This document shows, piece after piece, positions 26,133 to 35,509 of a stretch of DNA of 64,000 nucleotides (within the stretch, counting starts at the first letter, position 1; the number at the start of each line of letters is the position of its first letter). The translations under genes were made by a program, and so were the position numbers. Below the pieces are notes generated by a model, which saw nothing but the letters and a program-made list of their open reading frames with translations, searched no databases and had not been told where the DNA came from. Source of the stretch: Cytobacillus firmus. GTDB taxonomy: Bacteria > Bacillota > Bacilli > Bacillales > Cytobacillaceae. The stretch is taken from positions 951,001-1,015,000 of the forward strand of contig NZ_CP086235.1 in NCBI RefSeq assembly GCF_023612095.1, read 5' to 3'.

Positions 26133-27230
26133 ATGAAAGAGATTGAAATGAAGGTTAAGGGAGAAATAAAACGTCTGACAAACCAGACTTTTAAATTTGA
26201 TGAACGTGTAAGAGATGGCTGGTTTTCAGCGGTTTACTTCCTAAAGACCAGAGAAATTGTTAAGAAATATCACGTTGATAAAATTGTAACTATGCAGTTT
26301 TTTCAAAAGAGTCATGCCGTTCTATGCGGTACGGATGAAGTCATTGCGCTGTTAAAAACATTTGCCGACCGTCCGGATGATCTGGAAATTCATTCATTAA
26401 AAGATGGTGACAAGATTTCACCCTTTGAAACAGTAATGACCATAACAGGAAGATATCAGGATTTCGGCTATCTCGAAGGAATTATTGACGGCATATTGGC
26501 CAGAAGAACCTCGGTTGCCACAAATGTCTATAATGTGGTAAAAGCAGCAGGAGTTTCAGGTGTTCAAAAACAGGTCATCTTCATGGGCGACCGGGATGAT
26601 CATTATACCACCCAGGCAGGTGATGGATATGCAGCCTATATTGGGGGAGCAACAGCCCAGGCAACACATGCCATGAACGAATGGTGGGGCAAAAAGGGCA
26701 TGGGTACAATGCCGCATGCACTGATTCAAATGTTTGAGGGAGATATCGTCGCGGCTGCTGAAGCTTATCAGGAGACGTTTCCTGAAGACGATTTAGTTGC
26801 TCTGGTAGATTATAACAATGATGCAATCACTGATTCCCTGAAAGTAGCCAGGGCTTTTGGCGATGAACTTAAAGGTGTCCGGGTTGACACATCCAGAACA
26901 ATGATTGATCAATATTTCTTGAGAAATCAGCATATCCTGGGAACATTTGACCCGCGTGGAGTCAATGCTGAACTGATTTTTGCTCTAAGAAAAGCGCTGG
27001 ATGACGAGGGCTTCGGCCATGTGAAGATTGTGGTGAGCGGAGGCTTCACCGAATCCCGAATCCGTGATTTTGAAGAAAAGGGTGTTCCAGTTGATACTTA
27101 TGGTGTGGGAAGCAGCCTTCTTAATATTACCATTGGATTCACGGGAGATAATGTGATGATAGACGGCAAGCACGCAGCAAAGGCAGGACGCCGTTACCGC
27201 CCCAACCCCCGCCTTGAAAGAGTTGAATAA
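26133..27230 (+). CDS. Nicotinate phosphoribosyltransferase-like protein
   Basis: A 365-residue type II phosphoribosyltransferase of the nicotinate/quinolinate group, which joins nicotinate to PRPP to make nicotinate mononucleotide for NAD salvage. An N-terminal dimerisation domain (1-110) is followed by a barrel with RTSVATNVYNV, FMGDRDDHYTTQAGDGYAAYIGG split over the substrate site, LVDYNNDAITDSL and VSGGFTESRIRDFEEKGVPVDTYGVGSSL. The last is the usual phosphate-binding loop of this family. AAGGAG lies six bases before the ATG. B. subtilis has no such gene in this place. Substrate choice between nicotinate and a close analogue is inferred. Confidence 0.85.
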   Translation: MKEIEMKVKGEIKRLTNQTFKFDERVRDGWFSAVYFLKTREIVKKYHVDKIVTMQFFQKSHAVLCGTDEVIALLKTFADRPDDLEIHSLKDGDKISPFETVMTITGRYQDFGYLEGIIDGILARRTSVATNVYNVVKAAGVSGVQKQVIFMGDRDDHYTTQAGDGYAAYIGGATAQATHAMNEWWGKKGMGTMPHALIQMFEGDIVAAAEAYQETFPEDDLVALVDYNNDAITDSLKVARAFGDELKGVRVDTSRTMIDQYFLRNQHILGTFDPRGVNAELIFALRKALDDEGFGHVKIVVSGGFTESRIRDFEEKGVPVDTYGVGSSLLNITIGFTGDNVMIDGKHAAKAGRRYRPNPRLERVE

Positions 27231-27363
27231 CAGAGCAATACATTTAAATGGATCCTGATATCAATGTTTATATGTAATGTTTAAGGAATAAAGAGCTGGC
27301 AATACGTTACATAGTTTTTAAAATCGATTAATGATATAATGTTTCAATACATTAAAGTGTAAG

Positions 27364-27521
27364 TTTATCGCAGTCTAACGGGCAGTAAGACCCCCACTTC
27401 AAGACTCAGAGGAATCAAAGGAGGATAAGTGGGGATCAAACTGCCCGTAAAGGCCCGATTGGTTCAACTAACAATCAGTGGGGGATAAGGAAAACCCCCA
27501 CTGATTGAAGTTTCACTTTAT
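27364..27521. repeat. bcr1-like dispersed element with TTTAT flanks, copy 1
   Basis: A 153-base unit between TTTAT at 27364-27368 and TTTAT at 27517-27521. It contains GGGCAGTAAGACCCCCACTT pairing with AAGTGGGGATCAAACTGCCC and, at the other end, AATCAGTGGGGG pairing with CCCCCACTGATT. Size, TTTAT duplication and structure fit the bcr1 element described in the B. cereus group. A second copy in reverse orientation lies at 40292-40502. Confidence 0.85.
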
Positions 27522-27645
27522 ATAAATAACAGCGAAACAGCATAGCAGCACAGTCACGGAAGCATGTCTTCTCAGGGGATATGCGCAAAACTAGATATAT
27601 GTCATATACTGTTTTACAGATATACGATGGTTGGAGGTTCTTTAT

Positions 27646-28941
27646 ATGACTATTTACCATTTCGTAGGTATAAAGGGGTCCGGAATGAGTGCATTGGCAC
27701 AAGTTCTGCATGATATGAACTATCAGGTTCAAGGCTCCGATTTTGAGAAACACTTTTTTACGCAGGTGGCACTTGAAAAATCCGGAATAAAGATCCTTCC
27801 CTTTCAAAAGGAAAATATACAGCCGGGCATGACGGTAATCGCCGGGAATGCATATCCGGACACGCATGAAGAAATTGAGGAAGCAATGAAGCTTGGCTTG
27901 CCTGTTGTGCGCTATCACCGCTTCTTAGGTGATTTTATGAAGAATTTCACAAGCGTTGCAGTGACAGGAGCACATGGGAAAACATCCACTACAGGCTTGC
28001 TTGCACATGTTATGAGAGGTGCAAAACCAACTTCATTCCTTATTGGAGACGGTACGGGCAAAGGGGACGAAGAAGCTGAGTATTTTGTTTTTGAAGCTTG
28101 CGAATACAGAAGACACTTCCTTTCTTATTACCCGGATTATGCGATAATGACAAACATCGATTTCGACCACCCTGACTACTTTGCCAATGTTGAAGATGTT
28201 TTCTCTGCTTTTCAGGAGATGTCTTGGCAAGTGAATAAGGGCATTTTTGCATGCGGTGATGACGAACAGCTGCAAAAAATACAGGCTAAAGTGCCTGTCG
28301 TATTTTACGGTTTCGGAGAAGAAAATGATTTCCAGGCACGCAATGTTGTTAAGACGACTGAAGGGACAACATTTGACGTTTTTGTCCGCAATACCTTCTA
28401 TGAGACGTTTTCAATTGCCGCCTATGGAGATCATAACGTTCTGAACTCTTTAGCTGTCATCGCTTTATGTCATTATGAAGAGATTGATGCAAAGATTGTT
28501 CAGGAACAGCTTCTTTCTTTTGAAGGGGTAAAAAGAAGATTCTCCGAGAAGAAAGTAGGCTCTCAGGTCATTATTGATGATTATGCCCACCATCCGACAG
28601 AAATTAAGGCAACTGTAGAAGCTGCCAGACAAAAGTATCCTGAAAAGGAAGTTGTGGCCGTTTTCCAGCCTCATACATTTACGAGGACTCAGGCATTTCT
28701 TGAGGATTTTGCATCAAGCCTCAATTTGGCTGACAAAGTTTATCTATGTGAAATCTTTGGCTCTGCCCGGGAAAACCATGGTAAACTCACGATCAATGAT
28801 TTAAAGGATAAAATTCCTAATGCACAAATTTTAAATGAGGAAGAAACAGCGATCCTAAGAAATCATGAAGAAAGTGTAATTATGTTTATGGGTGCCGGAG
28901 ATATCCAAAAATTCCAGCAGGCATACGAAAATCAAATATAA
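27646..28941 (+). CDS. murC: UDP-N-acetylmuramate--L-alanine ligase MurC
   Basis: A 431-residue Mur ligase that adds the first residue, L-alanine, to UDP-N-acetylmuramic acid in peptidoglycan synthesis. The UDP-binding start is [15 protein letters not shown], the ATP loop [10 protein letters not shown] near 108, followed by EACEYRRHF and the C-terminal [10 protein letters not shown], all diagnostic for MurC. GGAGG at 27632-27636 selects the ATG at 27646 over one 15 bases upstream. A terminator follows. The nearest upstream feature is the bcr1-like element. Confidence 0.96.
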   Translation: MTIYHFVGIKGSGMSALAQVLHDMNYQVQGSDFEKHFFTQVALEKSGIKILPFQKENIQPGMTVIAGNAYPDTHEEIEEAMKLGLPVVRYHRFLGDFMKNFTSVAVTGAHGKTSTTGLLAHVMRGAKPTSFLIGDGTGKGDEEAEYFVFEACEYRRHFLSYYPDYAIMTNIDFDHPDYFANVEDVFSAFQEMSWQVNKGIFACGDDEQLQKIQAKVPVVFYGFGEENDFQARNVVKTTEGTTFDVFVRNTFYETFSIAAYGDHNVLNSLAVIALCHYEEIDAKIVQEQLLSFEGVKRRFSEKKVGSQVIIDDYAHHPTEIKATVEAARQKYPEKEVVAVFQPHTFTRTQAFLEDFASSLNLADKVYLCEIFGSARENHGKLTINDLKDKIPNAQILNEEETAILRNHEESVIMFMGAGDIQKFQQAYENQI

Positions 28942-28947
28942 TTTATA

Positions 28948-28982
28948 AAAAGGATGCTCCGCTCAGGAAGCATCCTTTTTTA
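28948..28982 (+). terminator. Terminator after murC
   Basis: AAAAAGGATGCT, loop, AGCATCCTTTTTT; bidirectional between convergent genes. Confidence 0.9.
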
Positions 28983-28997
28983 CATAGACTTGTGATC

Positions 28998-30113
28998 CTA
29001 CTTTAAGCTCTCTGGATTTAACGCTTCCAGTTCAGCAATGACGAATCTCCCGTCTTTACGGATTAATGCATCATCAAAGTAGATTTCGCCGCCGCCATAG
29101 TCAGGGCGCTGGATGTTGACCATATCCCAGTGGATATTTGATTTATTTCCATTGTACGCTTCGTCATAACACTGTCCGGGTGTAAAGTGGAAGCTTCCAT
29201 CAATTTTTTCATCGAACAGGATATCCTGCATCGGATGGAGAATGTATGGATTAACTCCAATGGCGAATTCACCAATATAGCGTGCACCTTCATCCGTATC
29301 AAAGATTTTATTGATGCGTTCACTGTCATTGGCTTCCGCTTCAACAATTTTCCCGTCTTTAAATGTCAGCTTGACATTTTCGAATGTAAAACCATGGTAT
29401 GGGGATGGTGTGTTATAAGTGATAACTCCATTCACAGACTCACGTACAGGGGCAGTGTAAACCTCTCCATCAGGAATATTCATCTGACCGGAGCATTTGA
29501 TTGCAGGAATATCCTTAATCGAGAAGGACAGGTCTGTACCAGGACCGGTGATCCGGACTTTATCGGTCTTATTCATTAATTCGACAAGGCTGTCCATCGC
29601 TTTATCCATCTTGCCGTAATCCAAATTGCAGACATCAAAGTAGAAATCTTCAAATGCCTCTGTGCTCATTTTAGCAAGCTGAGCCATGGAAGCATTTGGA
29701 TAGCGCAGAACTACCCACTTCGTTTTTGGCACGCGAATTTCTCTATGTACTTTTTGTCCAATTGTTGAACCATGGATTTTCATTTTATCATCCGGCACAT
29801 CAGCCTGCTCGTTGATGTTTTCTCCAGAGCGAAGTCCTATGTATGCATCCATTTTGCTCATAACATTTGCTTCAAATTCAGCCATCATATTGAATTGCTC
29901 TTCTTGTGCTCCTAAAAGCAGGGAACGATCCACCTGATGATCTTTTAAGGAGACAAAAGGGTATCCTCCAGCAGCGTATGCTTCCTTTACCAGTGCCGTC
30001 ACCAATTCCTTCTGCAGTCCAAAATTTTCAATAAGGATTTTCTCGCCTTTCTGAAGACGGACTGAATAGTTAATCAAATTTTTGGCGAGTTTTTCAATAC
30101 GGGGATCTTTCAT
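28998..30113 (-). CDS. M29-family aminopeptidase (AmpS/PepS-like)
   Basis: A 371-residue metalloaminopeptidase of family M29. The start (RIEKLAKNLINYSVRLQKGEKILIE) and the metal-site segments SGRI-like GPGTDLSFSI, PDGEVYTAPV, EANDSERI, EFAIGVNPY and NKSNIHWDM are in the order seen in AmpS and aminopeptidase T. It removes N-terminal residues from peptides in the cytoplasm. It starts with ATG behind GGAGGT. It is convergent with murC and is inserted relative to the B. subtilis order. Confidence 0.9.
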   Translation of the reverse strand: MKDPRIEKLAKNLINYSVRLQKGEKILIENFGLQKELVTALVKEAYAAGGYPFVSLKDHQVDRSLLLGAQEEQFNMMAEFEANVMSKMDAYIGLRSGENINEQADVPDDKMKIHGSTIGQKVHREIRVPKTKWVVLRYPNASMAQLAKMSTEAFEDFYFDVCNLDYGKMDKAMDSLVELMNKTDKVRITGPGTDLSFSIKDIPAIKCSGQMNIPDGEVYTAPVRESVNGVITYNTPSPYHGFTFENVKLTFKDGKIVEAEANDSERINKIFDTDEGARYIGEFAIGVNPYILHPMQDILFDEKIDGSFHFTPGQCYDEAYNGNKSNIHWDMVNIQRPDYGGGEIYFDDALIRKDGRFVIAELEALNPESLK

Positions 30114-30236
30114 GCGTATATACCTCCATTAAATTTATTTTTCCGACAACTATTATTGTAACCGAAATGGATGGTTTTGTTTAACCTTTTCCAATTATGC
30201 TAATATTTACTTTAACTGATGAAAATACCCGAATGA

Positions 30237-30266
30237 GAAGGAATTTGGACTTTGCAAGTTGAATCT
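30237..30266 (+). promoter_or_regulatory. Sigma-H promoter of ytxG
   Basis: GAAGGAATT (30237-30245), a 12-base spacer and GTTGAATCT (30258-30266) match the sigma-H pattern RNAGGAWWW-N11/12-RNNGAATWW with one mismatch. The B. subtilis ytxGHJ operon is known to use sigma-H. Confidence 0.75.
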
Positions 30267-30281
30267 ATTAATGTACTCCTG

Positions 30282-30306
30282 GTTTAGAGGCAGTGCATCT
30301 GGGTAA
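30282..30306 (+). promoter_or_regulatory. Sigma-B promoter of ytxG
   Basis: GTTTAG (30282-30287), 13 bases, GGGTAA (30301-30306): a close match to the sigma-B pattern GTTTAA-N13/14-GGGTAT. It ends 34 bases before the ytxG start. Confidence 0.85.
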
Positions 30307-30340
30307 AAAGTTAGTATACAGACAACCGGAGGTGTAGGAA

Positions 30341-30826
30341 TTGGAAATAATTTTATACTTAAGTGTAGCAGTCATTGCTATTGCATTCCTTGTTTTGGTC
30401 ATTTATTTGGCTAAAACATTAAAATCCTTGCAAGGGACATTAGATAACGTTTCACACACATTAGCAGGCCTTGAAAGGCAATTAGACGGTGTTACGAAGG
30501 AAACTACAGTTCTTCTGCACAAAACAAATACACTGGCAACAGATATTCAGCAGAAGTCAGAGAATCTGAACAGTGTTGTAACTGCGGTAAAAGAAGTTGG
30601 TGACTCTGTCCGCAAATTTAATGGATCCATTCAGAAAATCACATCTTCTGTTAACACACAGCTTGAACAGAATAAAGATAAAATCTCACAGGTGGTTCAG
30701 TGGAGCAATGTTCTCCTTGAAATCAAGGATAAGTGGAAAATGAAAAAAGAAGACCCTTATCAGTACAATGTCGGGGAGAAACAAATGCTTCCGCCCGAAC
30801 GCCAGAGAGAAAGAGCACGATACTAG
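30341..30826 (+). CDS. ytxG: General stress protein YtxG (DUF948)
   Basis: A 161-residue membrane-anchored protein: one N-terminal helix (about 4-24, [19 protein letters not shown]) and then a long coiled coil with heptad spacing up to about residue 130, ending in a charged tail. This is the DUF948 arrangement. The start is TTG at 30341, six bases after GGAGGTG. It heads ytxG-ytxH-brxC behind stacked sigma-H and sigma-B promoters, so it should be induced by general stress and at the onset of stationary phase. Confidence 0.9.
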   Translation: MEIILYLSVAVIAIAFLVLVIYLAKTLKSLQGTLDNVSHTLAGLERQLDGVTKETTVLLHKTNTLATDIQQKSENLNSVVTAVKEVGDSVRKFNGSIQKITSSVNTQLEQNKDKISQVVQWSNVLLEIKDKWKMKKEDPYQYNVGEKQMLPPERQRERARY

Positions 30827-30848
30827 AATTAGAGGAGGAAAAAGGAGA

Positions 30849-31352
30849 ATGAATAGCCAAGACCGTAATCAATTTGATTCAAACCAGGTAAAAACTGAGG
30901 AAAATATCAATACGAAGGATTTTATGATTGGTGCTCTTATAGGAGGAATGGTTGGCGCAGCTACAGCTTTGTTCCTGGCTCCAAAATCAGGAAAAGAGCT
31001 CCAAAGTGATTTAAGCGAAAAAGCGGCCATCCTAAAGGAAAAATCGGGGCAGTACCGCGAAACAGCTATGACAAAAGGAACTGAACTGGCTAATGCTGCA
31101 AAAGAGAAAACAAATGTGTTAACTCAAACAGTAACCAAACAATCCAATGAGCTTGTAAATAAAGTGAAGAACTTAAAAGACTATCAAAATGGACAAGCTT
31201 CTGCAAACGGCTCAGCCGAAGAAGAGGGAGCAGCTATCAATAACGAAACATTCCAGACTGAAGGAAACGCGCCAGTCAATGATGCGGAAATCCAAATGAA
31301 ACTGGAAGAAACAAAAAAAGCTTTTGACGAAACCGAGCAAAAGTATAACTAA
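30849..31352 (+). CDS. ytxH: General stress protein YtxH
   Basis: A 167-residue protein with a glycine-rich hydrophobic segment at about 22-46 (FMIGALIGGMVGAATALFLAPKSGKEL, the YtxH signature) followed by a long helical, charged region. Some family members in other genera are described as late-embryogenesis-like stress proteins. GGAGAATG places AGGAG directly before the ATG at 30849; the gene begins 22 bases after ytxG. The molecular role is unknown. Confidence 0.88.
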   Translation: MNSQDRNQFDSNQVKTEENINTKDFMIGALIGGMVGAATALFLAPKSGKELQSDLSEKAAILKEKSGQYRETAMTKGTELANAAKEKTNVLTQTVTKQSNELVNKVKNLKDYQNGQASANGSAEEEGAAINNETFQTEGNAPVNDAEIQMKLEETKKAFDETEQKYN

Positions 31353-31363
31353 ACTATTTGTTT

Positions 31364-31402
31364 AAACAACGGTGAAGTGGTACGATAACTTCACCGTTGT
31401 TT
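31364..31402 (+). other. Perfect 15-base hairpin between ytxH and brxC
   Basis: AAACAACGGTGAAGT (31364-31378) pairs completely with ACTTCACCGTTGTTT (31388-31402) around a 9-base loop, followed by GATTTT. It could act as a partial terminator or protect transcript ends within the operon. Confidence 0.8.
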
Positions 31403-31422
31403 GATTTTAGGAGGAGAGAAAA

Positions 31423-31752
31423 ATGAAAAAATTTGATAGTCATGAAGCATTTGATCAAGCCGTAGAATCAGGAGAGCAGCTGCTGCTATTAAAACACAGT
31501 TCTACATGCCCTGTGAGCGGTGCAGCTTATGAAGAATATGATAGCTTTGTAAAAGAGCATAAAGATGTTAATGCTTATTACCTGGTTGTTCAGGAGGATC
31601 GCCCTTTGTCCAATCACATTGCAGAAACTTTTCATATCAAACATGAATCGCCTCAGGCAATTCTGTTTAATAATGGAGATGTTGTATGGCATGCATCACA
31701 TTGGAAGATTACATATGACTCCCTTTTGAATGCAGTGAAGGAAAACAGCTAA
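31423..31752 (+). CDS. brxC: Monothiol bacilliredoxin BrxC (YtxJ)
   Basis: A 109-residue thioredoxin-fold protein with a single active cysteine in HSSTCPVSGAAYEEYDSF, followed by the cis-proline region ESPQAILFNNGDVVWHASHW. YtxJ is known as BrxC, which removes bacillithiol from modified proteins. GGAGGAGAG precedes the ATG. As the last gene of a sigma-B operon it would help restore thiols after stress. A terminator follows. Confidence 0.92.
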   Translation: MKKFDSHEAFDQAVESGEQLLLLKHSSTCPVSGAAYEEYDSFVKEHKDVNAYYLVVQEDRPLSNHIAETFHIKHESPQAILFNNGDVVWHASHWKITYDSLLNAVKENS

Positions 31753-31781
31753 AACCCATCCAATCGGATGGGTTTTTAATT
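31751..31781. terminator. Terminator between brxC and the FtsA-like gene
   Basis: AACCCATCC, loop AATC, GGATGGGTTTTTAATTT. Confidence 0.88.
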
Positions 31782-31782
31782 T

Positions 31783-33960
31783 CTAGCTATATTTAATAGT
31801 GGAATGCTTATTATTTATGGAAGGCCACACAATTTTAAGATGGTCACCAGGCTCTACTGATTCATGAAAAGATGTTTTTTCCCCATTTTTCAAAAGGATG
31901 AAGCCTCCGGAAGAGGAAGCAGGCATATCGACATTAACATGGCTGAATATATCCTGAAAAATAAAGGGGGATCTTGGTTTTTTCAGGATTGTTATCGCAT
32001 CTCCAGCAGAAATCACGTCATCTTCGGTCAGTACAGCGCCTTCTCTCTGAAATTCGAGTATTCGCCTGGACAGCTCTAATTTCTTGCTGTTAAAAATGAC
32101 AGGGATGCTCTCCTGAAGTGCCAGCTGCTTAATATCTGCTAATTCCTTTACGGTCAGAGTGTTGCCTTTTTCAATGCGAAGATTGTCACCATTATCTACG
32201 ATGCTGTGGCAATTAACCTCAAGGCCGTTTTTATAAAGCTTTCCGGAATGACGCGGCAGAAAAGTCTCTTTTTCGTTAATGCTGATTCGAAAAGTTTTAA
32301 GCTCGTTTAATAAATTATTCAGATTTAAAATTGTTAAGATTTCTTCAGCAGTTTCCGGTACTCTGCACTCCACTTTATCCCGATCAGCAAGAGTCTGCTC
32401 GAGCGAGGCAACCTTTTCATTACAGGTAATGGCAGGATGAATTGTAAATTGTTTTCCGTTAATAGTGATAGACTTTTCCGGGACTTCATCAATTAAATCC
32501 TTAATGCAAACATCAGCAGGCAATCCGTCACGCCCTTTTGAAACGGTTATGATATCCCCTGATTTGATTTCTTCATCTAATGCACTTGGGAGGCTGTTTC
32601 GAGTGATGGCTGGAGCTTCTCCATGGCTTCCCGGGATCGTAATGTTTTGCCCGTTTAAATTGATAATCATGGCAAGGCCAGGCTTCCCGTAGAGCTTATT
32701 CATTTTAATTCCTGCTGCCAGCATACAATCCCCGACTGTCAGGTTTTTAACCTCAAATAGCCGGACAGGCTGATCGTTGACGTAAACAGTACAATATTGG
32801 ACCGGCGCTTTTTTAGCGGCTATCGCAATTCCTATTGGGGTGACTAACTCAGGGCCCTTGTCTGTATAATCCGGTAAATGCAGCCCGCTGATAGCATCAA
32901 TTCCTCTAATTGCAACTCTATTTGCCGGTAGGCCCAATCTGTTCGCTATCCTTTCAGGCAATCCGGGTGTTAAGCTCCCGCCGCCTGCCAGCATGACGGC
33001 TTTTGGCGGCCTGTTATTCAGCCGCATTATTTCCTCACAAATGGAATTTGTCAAACGTTCCAGAGCTGGAGAAATTTTTTCAATTGTCTCTTCTCTGCTG
33101 ATTTCTGTTTGGAAGCCGAGAATATCCGTGACAGTAATCATATCGGATTCGTGCAAGTCTCTTTTTGCCTTTTCTGCCAGAGGGAAGTCCAGCAGAAGCT
33201 GGTCACTAATGGCTTCGGTGATCTCATCGCCTGCTACAGGCACCATTCCAAATGCAGTAACTGTCCCCAAATCGGTTATGGCAATGTCGGATGTTCCGGC
33301 ACCGATATCAACAAGTGCCACATTCAGTCTTCTCATTGAAGGCGGGATCAGAACATTAATAGCTGCGATTGGCTCAAGTGTTAAGGCTTCCATTTCCAGG
33401 CCAGCCCTATGAAGAGCTGAGATGAGTGACTCCACTACAACCTTCGGCAGAAAGGTAGCAATGATTTCTACAGATGCTTCATCCCCCTGCTGATCAATCA
33501 GGCTGCCGATTTCCTCCCCATCTAGATGGTAGTATAAAACCGAATATCCAACACAATAGTAATAATAGCTTTTTTCGGCTGCCTGCTTTTCTGCTGCGAT
33601 TGCCTGTGCCTGCTGAACCGCACTTAATTCAAGGTGAATTATATCCTGTTTTTGCATCATCGGTTTGCCTTTAATGATGATCGATGTTTTAGATCTTTCT
33701 GTTTTTAAAGCCCTGCCAGCTGCTGCTACACAAACTTTATTTAATGGGCCGTGTTTCACTTCAAGTTCATCTCTTATTTCTGCTATAATTTTCGAAACAG
33801 CCGGAACATCATGGATCTGGCCATCGAGCATGGCCCTTTCTGCATGCTCCCTAATCACGATGTCTTTCACATGGTATTGGCCGCCGTCTTCCTCCAGAAT
33901 AATTCCGACCACTGTGCGAGTGCCGATATCCAGTGCAAAAAGCTTTTTTTGTTCGTCCAA
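31783..33960 (-). CDS. Large FtsA/PilM-like actin-fold protein with C-terminal beta-grasp-like repeats
   Basis: A 725-residue protein. Residues 1-385 form an actin/hexokinase-type ATPase close to FtsA: phosphate-1 ALDIGTRTVVG (10-19), an inserted 1C-like region (about 85-180), phosphate-2 LVDIGAGTSDIAI (216-228) and the adenosine motif MLAGGGSLTPG (323-333). Residues 390-712 are extra and contain at least four short units that each run from a strand to a G-D turn: SGDIITV (467-473), NGDNLRI (590-596), AGDAITI (652-658) and PGDHLKI (704-710). Several units open with a V/I-x-I-N-G/D/S-K strand (for example ITINGKQFTI), as in ThiS/MoaD beta-grasp folds. No membrane helix and no FtsA-type C-terminal amphipathic helix are obvious. 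It may be a division or envelope scaffold; the function is not known to me. Confidence 0.8.
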   Translation of the reverse strand: MDEQKKLFALDIGTRTVVGIILEEDGGQYHVKDIVIREHAERAMLDGQIHDVPAVSKIIAEIRDELEVKHGPLNKVCVAAAGRALKTERSKTSIIIKGKPMMQKQDIIHLELSAVQQAQAIAAEKQAAEKSYYYYCVGYSVLYYHLDGEEIGSLIDQQGDEASVEIIATFLPKVVVESLISALHRAGLEMEALTLEPIAAINVLIPPSMRRLNVALVDIGAGTSDIAITDLGTVTAFGMVPVAGDEITEAISDQLLLDFPLAEKAKRDLHESDMITVTDILGFQTEISREETIEKISPALERLTNSICEEIMRLNNRPPKAVMLAGGGSLTPGLPERIANRLGLPANRVAIRGIDAISGLHLPDYTDKGPELVTPIGIAIAAKKAPVQYCTVYVNDQPVRLFEVKNLTVGDCMLAAGIKMNKLYGKPGLAMIINLNGQNITIPGSHGEAPAITRNSLPSALDEEIKSGDIITVSKGRDGLPADVCIKDLIDEVPEKSITINGKQFTIHPAITCNEKVASLEQTLADRDKVECRVPETAEEILTILNLNNLLNELKTFRISINEKETFLPRHSGKLYKNGLEVNCHSIVDNGDNLRIEKGNTLTVKELADIKQLALQESIPVIFNSKKLELSRRILEFQREGAVLTEDDVISAGDAITILKKPRSPFIFQDIFSHVNVDMPASSSGGFILLKNGEKTSFHESVEPGDHLKIVWPSINNKHSTIKYS

Positions 33961-34233
33961 AGCAATACACCTTCTTTTGAATTGTCATAGAATGCTTAAT
34001 TTTGCCTTAAGGTTGCTTTATTACTTAAAAGCGTTTAATTAATAAAGAAATTTTTCGTGACATGTCTGAATAATTCATATATAATAACCCTAATTATAAA
34101 AAATGTATCATATATCGAGAGGCCGTAAAAGAAAAAGATGGAAATGCTTAATTCGTGCTTAGGGTGCGGGCTTTATGCATAATCCTAAAATTCAACACGG
34201 CTTAAATTGAGATTCGAAAGGAAGGGACAGGAA

Positions 34234-35310
34234 ATGAGCAATAATGAACTAGATAAACTTCGTGATCGAGTGGATGAGCTGAATCTTCAGCTTTTATCTT
34301 TAATCAATGAAAGAGCAGAACTTGTTCAAGAAATCGGAAGAGTAAAGGAAACACAAGGGGTTTATCGTTATGATCCTGTCCGGGAACGCAAAATGCTTGA
34401 TTTGATAAAAGAGCATAATGACGGTCCTTTTGAAAATTCAACAATTGAGCATATGTTCAAGGAAATTTTTAAAGCAGGTCTTGAACTTCAAAAAGATGAT
34501 CATAGAAAAGCGCTTCTTGTTTCACGCAAAAAGAAGCCTGAAAACACAATTGTGGACTTAAAAGGTGAAAAAGTAGGAGATGGCAATCCTCATCTTGTTT
34601 TTGGCCCATGTGCAGTTGAATCTTATGAGCAGGTAGCAACTGTTGCTGAAGCTGTAAAAGCAAAAGGGCTAAAGCTTCTTCGCGGAGGAGCTTATAAACC
34701 AAGAACATCGCCATACGATTTTCAGGGTCTTGGGCTTGAAGGGCTGAAAATTTTAAAAAGAGTGGCAGATGAATACGATTTGGCAGTTATCTCTGAAATT
34801 GTAAGCCCAAATGATATTGAAACAGCTGTAAATTATATTGATGTCATTCAAATTGGTGCAAGAAACATGCAAAACTTCGAGCTATTAAAAGCAGCGGGCG
34901 CTGTAAATAAGCCAGTTCTATTAAAGCGGGGAATTGCAGCTACAATTGAAGAATTCATTAATGCAGCGGAATACATCATGTCCCAGGGGAACGGACAGAT
35001 TATCCTTTGTGAGCGGGGAATCCGCACCTACGAACGGGCAACACGCAATACACTGGATATTTCAGCAGTGCCAATCCTTAAGCAGGAGACACATTTGCCT
35101 GTACTGGTTGACGTTACACATTCAACAGGCCGCAGAGATTTGCTTCTTCCGGCAGCAAAGGCCGCGCTGGCAATCGGCGCAGATGGCGTAATGGCAGAAG
35201 TTCATCCTGACCCGGCTGTTGCCCTTTCAGATTCAGCACAGCAAATGGACTTAAATCAATTTGACCATTTTATGTCTGAACTGCAATCTTCAGCATTGCT
35301 GAAAGTGTGA
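34234..35310 (+). CDS. aroA: Bifunctional chorismate mutase / DAHP synthase AroA
   Basis: A 358-residue fusion. Residues 1-85 are an AroQ-type chorismate mutase ([31 protein letters not shown]), and 100-358 are a type I-beta DAHP synthase ([43 protein letters not shown]). It catalyses the first step of aromatic amino-acid synthesis and is feedback-controlled through the mutase domain in B. subtilis. The start at 34234 follows AAAGGAAGGG. Its length equals the B. subtilis protein. Confidence 0.95.
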   Translation: MSNNELDKLRDRVDELNLQLLSLINERAELVQEIGRVKETQGVYRYDPVRERKMLDLIKEHNDGPFENSTIEHMFKEIFKAGLELQKDDHRKALLVSRKKKPENTIVDLKGEKVGDGNPHLVFGPCAVESYEQVATVAEAVKAKGLKLLRGGAYKPRTSPYDFQGLGLEGLKILKRVADEYDLAVISEIVSPNDIETAVNYIDVIQIGARNMQNFELLKAAGAVNKPVLLKRGIAATIEEFINAAEYIMSQGNGQIILCERGIRTYERATRNTLDISAVPILKQETHLPVLVDVTHSTGRRDLLLPAAKAALAIGADGVMAEVHPDPAVALSDSAQQMDLNQFDHFMSELQSSALLKV

Positions 35311-35372
35311 TCATTGAATAAGAGCCGTTCGCGCATTCTGATTCGGCATCAACGGAACTATTCAAAATATGG

Positions 35373-35410
35373 AGAGCCTTCTGCTAATGGCAGGCGGCTC
35401 TTTTTTTCGC
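35373..35410 (+). terminator. Terminator after aroA
   Basis: GAGCCTTCTGC, loop, GCAGGCGGCTC and a T run. Confidence 0.85.
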
Positions 35411-35509
35411 TTATAAAGGAAGTTTTAAGTTTTTTTCAGAAATATAAGCCTTCACATTGCGGCAATTACTGGACTGTCGTATGATTAAATACATAATTGT
35501 CATGTGTAA

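Noticed and set aside
27364..27521. IS200/IS605-type origin or a TnpB guide RNA for the TTTAT-flanked element
   Set aside because: There is no tnpA or tnpB gene nearby, and the TTTAT duplication and length fit bcr1 better; IS200/IS605 elements make no target duplication.
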